Below, piece after piece: positions 5,200 through 8,366 of a DNA stretch of 8,366 bases; the stretch's first letter is position 1, and every line of letters starts with the position of its first letter. Both the position numbers and the translations under genes were made by a program. Where the stretch lies: the NCBI GenBank assembly GCA_031254905.1, contig JAIRTN010000017.1:1-8366 (forward strand), given 5' to 3'. This DNA comes from Coriobacteriales bacterium. GTDB taxonomy: Bacteria; Actinomycetota; Coriobacteriia; Coriobacteriales; UBA8131. The notes beneath the pieces were generated by a model that was given only the letters and a program-made list of their open reading frames with translations, did not search any database and was not told the DNA's origin.

Positions 5200-5787
5200 C
5201 TACTTGTCCAGTGTCTCAATTCGTGGTTTGATGATGCCGTAGCTGCCGTCTTTGCGACGATACATCACATTGACGAGCCCATCGACGCTGTTGAGATAGA
5301 CATAGAAGTCGTGTCCGAGCAAGTCGAGTTGGATAAGGGCCTCCTCCTCGGTAAGCGCGTCGAGTTCGAGTTCTTTTACGCGTACAACTTTGTCGAGGTC
5401 CTCCAAATATTCTTCATGCTCGGTCGGCGCGGGCACCTCATTTTCGGGAGCGAGTACCTCACCGAGTTTTTTGGCGCGGAGGCGACGGTCGACAACACGT
5501 GTCTTGTACTTCCGCAGTTGACGCTCGACCTTTGCCGCGGCGACGTCGATGGCGGCGTACATATCCTCCTCCGACTCCTCGGTGCGGATGATGTGTCCTT
5601 TTGTCCTGATGGTGACTTCGGCAATCGCTGGGCGAGGATTTGCGGGGTTTCGCTCCTTGCGCAATACGACCTCAGCCGTCATGGGCGAGATATTGAATAC
5701 CTTGACTGAATTTCCTATTTTCTCCTCAACATATTCCCTCAGTGGCTCACTGATTGTCATCCGACGACCCGTTACGATGATTTCCAT
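5200..5787 (-). CDS. hpf: Ribosome hibernation promoting factor, long form
   Basis: A 195-residue cytoplasmic protein that dimerises 70S ribosomes into 100S particles when growth slows, protecting idle ribosomes. The N-terminal S30AE/RaiA-like domain spans about 1-100 (MEIIVTGRRMTISEPLREYV; AEVTIRTKGH; EDMYAAIDVAAAKVERQLRKYK). A charged linker follows (about 103-133). The C-terminal dimerisation domain (about 135-190) has the hallmark VVRVKELELDALTEEEAL, then GHDFYVYLN and YRRKDGSYGIIKP. Length is typical of the long form of Gram-positives. Start: GGGAG six bases before the ATG. The gene has its own 215-bp upstream region and a likely terminator, so it appears to be transcribed alone. Confidence 0.96.
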   Translation of the reverse strand: MEIIVTGRRMTISEPLREYVEEKIGNSVKVFNISPMTAEVVLRKERNPANPRPAIAEVTIRTKGHIIRTEESEEDMYAAIDVAAAKVERQLRKYKTRVVDRRLRAKKLGEVLAPENEVPAPTEHEEYLEDLDKVVRVKELELDALTEEEALIQLDLLGHDFYVYLNSVDGLVNVMYRRKDGSYGIIKPRIETLDK

Positions 5788-5820
5788 GAAGTACTCCCTT
5801 TATTTTGTGTGTCGAGATTT

Positions 5821-5888
5821 ACCGTACGTTTCTAGAATAACGGTTTTTCGCTTTGCTGGCTCACAACTTTACCATGTCGTTTACGACA
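5821..5888 (-). promoter_or_regulatory. Palindromes in the hpf upstream region
   Basis: The hpf upstream region holds TGTCGT-TT-ACGACA (5875-5888), a 6-bp dyad with a 2-nt centre that looks like an operator half-site pair. It also holds the 8-bp palindrome TTCTAGAA (5830-5837) inside a loose inverted repeat ACCGT/ACGGT (5821-5825/5840-5844). A -10-like TATTCT is nearby but has no good -35, so the promoter is unplaced. The dyad matches no regulator site I can name. Confidence 0.3.
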
Positions 5889-5913
5889 GGGCGAGACGCG
5901 GGAGTGCCGACGA

Positions 5914-5936
5914 GGGGTTAGGGTGGGGATTATGGG
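5914..5936 (+). other. G-quadruplex motif between ABC operon and hpf
   Basis: Four plus-strand G runs at 5914-5917, 5921-5923, 5925-5928 and 5934-5936 with loops of 3, 1 and 5 nt meet the canonical rule. The G-rich strand is the template for the minus-strand genes. More G runs follow up to 6001, so about 90 bases are strongly G-biased. Confidence 0.65.
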
Positions 5937-6005
5937 CGAGCGAGACGAGGCTGCGGGGTGGGGTGCCGGCGCCGCAGCCGAGAGGGCGCGGGGAGGTGGG
6001 GATTA
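5922..6005. repeat. 11-nt direct repeat GGTGGGGATTA
   Basis: GGTGGGGATTA lies at 5922-5932 and 5995-6005. The second copy includes the stop codon of the ABC ATPase gene (TAA on the minus strand at 6003-6005). Confidence 0.6.
5949..5979 (-). terminator. Possible terminator of ABC transporter operon
   Basis: An 8-bp GC stem GGCTGCGG/CCGCAGCC (5949-5956/5972-5979) with a 15-nt loop lies 23 bases past the ATPase stop. No U tract. With the adjacent G-quadruplex motif it is the best candidate for ending the ABC transcript. Confidence 0.4.
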
Positions 6006-6752
6006 GGCGATATGGCCGAGAAAGTCTTGAGTACGGGGGGAGGTCGGATTGTCGAATACCTCGGAGGGGGTGCCCTGCTCGACAATGATGCCTTCGTCCA
6101 TGAAGATAACGCGGTCGGCAACCTCGCGAGCAAAGCCCATTTCGTGGGTGACGACTATCATGGTCATGCCGCCGAGGGCAAGTTCGCGCATGACGTCGAG
6201 TACGCCACGAACCAACTCGGGGTCGAGAGCGCTCGTCGCCTCGTCGAACAGCATGACATGTGGGTCCATCGCGAGCGCTCGTGCGATGGCAACCCGCTGT
6301 TGCTGCCCACCGGAGAGTTGGGCCGGGAGATAGTCAACCCTGTCACCAAGCCCGACCTTATCCAACTGCTCAAGAGCGATGCGCTCCGCCTCCTCTTTCG
6401 AGCGCTTGAGAACCTTGCGCTGGGCGAGCATGACGTTGCGTTTTGCCGTGAGGTGCGGGAAAAGGTTGAAACTTTGGAAAACCATGCCGACCTTCTCGCG
6501 CACCTTGTTGATGTCGACTTTTGGCTCCGTGATGCAGGTGTCCTCGAACCATATACGGCCTGCCGTGGGCTTCTCGAGCATGTTGACGCAGCGCAGCAGC
6601 GTCGATTTGCCCGAACCGGAAGGGCCGAGAATTACGACGACCTCGCCGCGGCTGACCTCCATGTTGACGCCTTTGAGAACCTCAACAGAACCGAAGGACT
6701 TGTGCAGTTCCTCGATGCGGACCACGGGTTTGTTGTCGAGTTTCGCCGTCAT
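6003..6752 (-). CDS. Polar amino acid ABC transporter ATP-binding protein (GlnQ type)
   Basis: A 249-residue cytoplasmic ATPase that drives amino acid import as a dimer on the permease. All ABC motifs are intact: Walker [10 protein letters not shown] (43-51), Q-loop Q93 in [10 protein letters not shown], signature LSGGQ (146-150), Walker B VMLFDE (166-171), D-loop SALD (174-177) and H-loop H203 in [18 protein letters not shown] and THEMGFARE are typical of the polar amino acid (PAAT/GlnQ-HisP) subfamily. The substrate cannot be told from this subunit. The gene starts 6 bp after the permease stop and its ribosome binding site (GGTGAG) overlaps that stop codon, so the two are almost certainly translated from one transcript. 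Confidence 0.95.
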   Translation of the reverse strand: MTAKLDNKPVVRIEELHKSFGSVEVLKGVNMEVSRGEVVVILGPSGSGKSTLLRCVNMLEKPTAGRIWFEDTCITEPKVDINKVREKVGMVFQSFNLFPHLTAKRNVMLAQRKVLKRSKEEAERIALEQLDKVGLGDRVDYLPAQLSGGQQQRVAIARALAMDPHVMLFDEATSALDPELVRGVLDVMRELALGGMTMIVVTHEMGFAREVADRVIFMDEGIIVEQGTPSEVFDNPTSPRTQDFLGHIA

Positions 6753-6757
6753 GTTTT

Positions 6758-6763
6758 CTCACC
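6758..6763 (-). promoter_or_regulatory. Ribosome binding site overlapping the permease stop
   Basis: On the minus strand GGTGAG precedes the ATPase ATG by five bases, and its TGA is the stop codon of the permease. This arrangement suggests coupled translation of the two subunits. The same GGTGA form appears before the phosphoribosyltransferase start. Confidence 0.6.
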
Positions 6764-8330
6764 GGCTCTCATGCTGCTCGGGGGTGATGCCGGTGTTGGG
6801 CTTGGCATCGACCGCGGAGAGCGGGGCTATGGTCTTGAACAGGCCGACGCGACGCGTGCCGGGTTTGCCGGGTTTGCCTGAGGTGTCGTCCCCGTCCTTT
6901 GTGTCTTTCTTCGCCTCGGAAGGGGCCTCGCGCCCATCGGAGGCGGCGAGTTTGCGTTCAAAGGCCGATATGGCGCGGATGAGCGGGAGCGTCACGAGCA
7001 GGTAATAGCCCGCCGCGACGACGTAGGGCGTCATGTTTCCCGAGACATTTACGCTGATTTTTGCGAAGTTCATCATCTCGAAGACGCCGACCGCTGCCAA
7101 GAGCGATGTGTCCTTAAAGAGCAGGATGAACTCCGATGTCATCGTTGGGAGAACACGGCGGATGGTCTGCGGGATGATGACGAAGAACATCGTTTGTACG
7201 CCGTTCATGCCCAGCGATGAAGCGGCCTCAAACTGCCCGCGATGTATCGACTGGATTCCCGCGCGGAATATCTCGGCGAGGTAGGCGCTTGAGTTCATCG
7301 CGAGGACGAGAAAGCCGAGTATGTAGTCGGGCGGCTTGCCAACAAGAAGCGGCAGGCCAAACCAAGCGATATATATTTGGAGAAACAGCGGCGTACCGCG
7401 AATGACGTTGACATAGATGCTTGAGATAAAGCGCAGCACCCAAAACTTTGACATGCGCAGAAAGGATATGCCTAAACCGACGGGAATCGCCAGCGGAAAG
7501 CCCAGCAAGACGAGCCCGATGGAGTTCAGCCAGCCCCTGAAAAGTTCGGGAATCGACGCGACAATCAGGGCCGGATTAAGGAAGATGTTGAGAATCTTGA
7601 TTGAGTTCCACGCCTGAACCCATTCCTGCTCCCCCAGCCAATTGACCAGCCGCTGTGTCCCCGTAATGGAGATGGCTGTGATGGCGGGCGAATCGGCAAG
7701 ATTATGGGCTTCCCCGGTGTCGTCGGTATAGGAGCCGGTGATAACGTAGTCGCCCGCAAACGGCGGGAAGATAAAGCCATAAATTTGGATAATAACTTTG
7801 TTGTTTGGGCGCAGCCCGTTGTCAAAGACCAAATGCATCGATTCGCCCGACAACTCCTGCGTGTAGACGATGCTCTCGTCATGAACCGGGTGCGCGGGGT
7901 CGTCCATGATGATTTCCTGCAGCTTGATATACGCGCTGCCGTCAATCCCGCAGCCCTCCGGAAAATTGAGGGTGATGGACTTAACCCGCTCGTCGGAGCC
8001 GACGGTTCCCTCCCACGAAAGCCTCGTCGGTTCGCCAGCGATGATATTGGTGCCGCCGTCCTCGTTTGAGCGCGCCGTCGTCCGGTCGGTACTGAGCGCC
8101 CACGCGCGCTGCGGAAACGCCGACATGAGCAGGCACGGGATGAGAATCAGCAAAAGCAACAGGAGTAGGAGGCGGGCAGTCGGCAAAGCGGCTGAACGCG
8201 TGGCAAACGGGCGCGCCGCCATCGAAGGCACCGGAGCGGCCGGGGCAGCCGGAGCGGCCGATGGCGCCATCGAAGGCACCATCGGCACACGGGCGATTCT
8301 CGGCGTTGTCGTGGCGGCGCTGCGCGTCAT
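6759..8330 (-). CDS. Amino acid ABC permease with extra extracytoplasmic domain
   Basis: A 523-residue permease. The C-terminal half (about 263-460) is a HisM/GlnP-type domain with about five membrane spans, the segment RGTPLFLQIY (311-320), AYLAEIFRAGIQSI (349-362) and the ATPase-contacting EAA loop (EAASSLGMNGV, 368-378, through VIIPQ). Ahead of it lie an Ala/Pro-rich leader (1-50), a hydrophobic stretch with eight consecutive Leu (54-73), a possible AWA signal peptidase site at about 78, and roughly 150 residues (80-230) rich in short beta-like segments. HisM-type permeases start outside the cell, so this domain would face outwards. It lacks the size (about 220-230) of a fused substrate-binding domain. 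The C-terminal tail (461-523) is long, charged and probably disordered. Start: ATG at 8330 has only weak GAGG/CAGG signals; the frame stays open to the right edge, and Met17, Met21 and Met37 are alternatives without a better site. Confidence 0.85.
   Translation of the reverse strand: MTRSAATTTPRIARVPMVPSMAPSAAPAAPAAPVPSMAARPFATRSAALPTARLLLLLLLLILIPCLLMSAFPQRAWALSTDRTTARSNEDGGTNIIAGEPTRLSWEGTVGSDERVKSITLNFPEGCGIDGSAYIKLQEIIMDDPAHPVHDESIVYTQELSGESMHLVFDNGLRPNNKVIIQIYGFIFPPFAGDYVITGSYTDDTGEAHNLADSPAITAISITGTQRLVNWLGEQEWVQAWNSIKILNIFLNPALIVASIPELFRGWLNSIGLVLLGFPLAIPVGLGISFLRMSKFWVLRFISSIYVNVIRGTPLFLQIYIAWFGLPLLVGKPPDYILGFLVLAMNSSAYLAEIFRAGIQSIHRGQFEAASSLGMNGVQTMFFVIIPQTIRRVLPTMTSEFILLFKDTSLLAAVGVFEMMNFAKISVNVSGNMTPYVVAAGYYLLVTLPLIRAISAFERKLAASDGREAPSEAKKDTKDGDDTSGKPGKPGTRRVGLFKTIAPLSAVDAKPNTGITPEQHESR
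8218..8280. repeat. In-frame repeats encoding the Ala/Pro-rich permease N-terminus
   Basis: GCCATCGAAGGCACC occurs at 8218-8232 and 8266-8280 (period 48, in frame, coding VPSMA on the minus strand). CCGGAGCGGCCG occurs at 8231-8242 and 8249-8260 (period 18, coding Ala-Ala-Pro units). The nested repeats build the low-complexity leader of the permease and suggest growth by slippage or duplication. Confidence 0.8.
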
Positions 8331-8366
8331 AAGAAAGCCTGCCTCGTCGATTCGTCGGTTATTTGA
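8331..8366 (-). other. Upstream edge of ABC operon, possible preceding stop
   Basis: Thirty-six bases remain before the right edge. On the minus strand a TAA at 8361-8359 lies 28 bases before the permease ATG, in another frame, preceded by AAA. It could be the stop codon of a gene further upstream, such as a binding protein; this cannot be decided from the window. Confidence 0.2.

Noticed and set aside
5958..6881. A 307-codon plus-strand frame opposite the ABC ATPase
   Set aside because: It is antisense to a gene with every ABC motif intact, has no recognisable domain and no convincing ribosome binding site.

Overview
The window (about 55-60% GC by eye, dense, mostly single-strand gene packing) looks like a bacterial chromosome. 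A PcsB/CwlO-type coiled-coil M23 hydrolase, a long-form HPF, a COG0503-type adenine-like phosphoribosyltransferase and a C-rich coding strand suggest a Gram-positive of the Actinomycetota, perhaps Coriobacteriia. That taxonomic call is inference from protein style, not from a marker gene. No mobile element, CRISPR array, tRNA or rRNA was found.

Layout. 1-473 has no convincing gene. It holds a cluster of short hairpins (1-210), two extended -10 promoter candidates and a structured leader. 474-1580 (+) is a secreted coiled-coil M23 peptidase. It converges on the rest of the window, and 1581-1733 carries a GTGCGTGG-like tandem repeat, a small hairpin and a 15-bp perfect terminator stem. All other genes are on the minus strand. 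In transcription order (right to left) they are: an amino-acid ABC permease with an unusual extracytoplasmic domain (8330-6759), its ATPase (6752-6003), hpf (5787-5200), an AzgA-like purine permease (5046-3622), an adenine-type phosphoribosyltransferase (about 3456-2842) and a DUF2064 GT-A-like protein (2582-1734).

How the genes work together. The permease and ATPase are 6 bp apart and form one polar amino acid importer; no substrate-binding protein is visible, so it may lie beyond the right edge. The purine permease and the phosphoribosyltransferase make a plausible uptake-and-salvage pair, although each seems to have its own promoter. hpf, the DUF2064 gene and the M23 peptidase look like independent housekeeping or cell-envelope genes.

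Most unusual: (i) the ABC permease carries a signal-peptide-like N-terminus and a roughly 150-residue beta-rich extracytoplasmic domain too short to be a normal fused binding domain, plus a 60-residue charged tail; (ii) two canonical four-run G-quadruplex motifs lie on the plus (template) strand at or just beyond the 3' ends of minus-strand genes; (iii) a duplicated 16-mer beside the hpf terminator allows alternative hairpins; (iv) the left edge is hairpin-rich and open in more than one frame on both strands. I see no clear multi-gene undescribed system; the permease architecture is the best candidate for something new.
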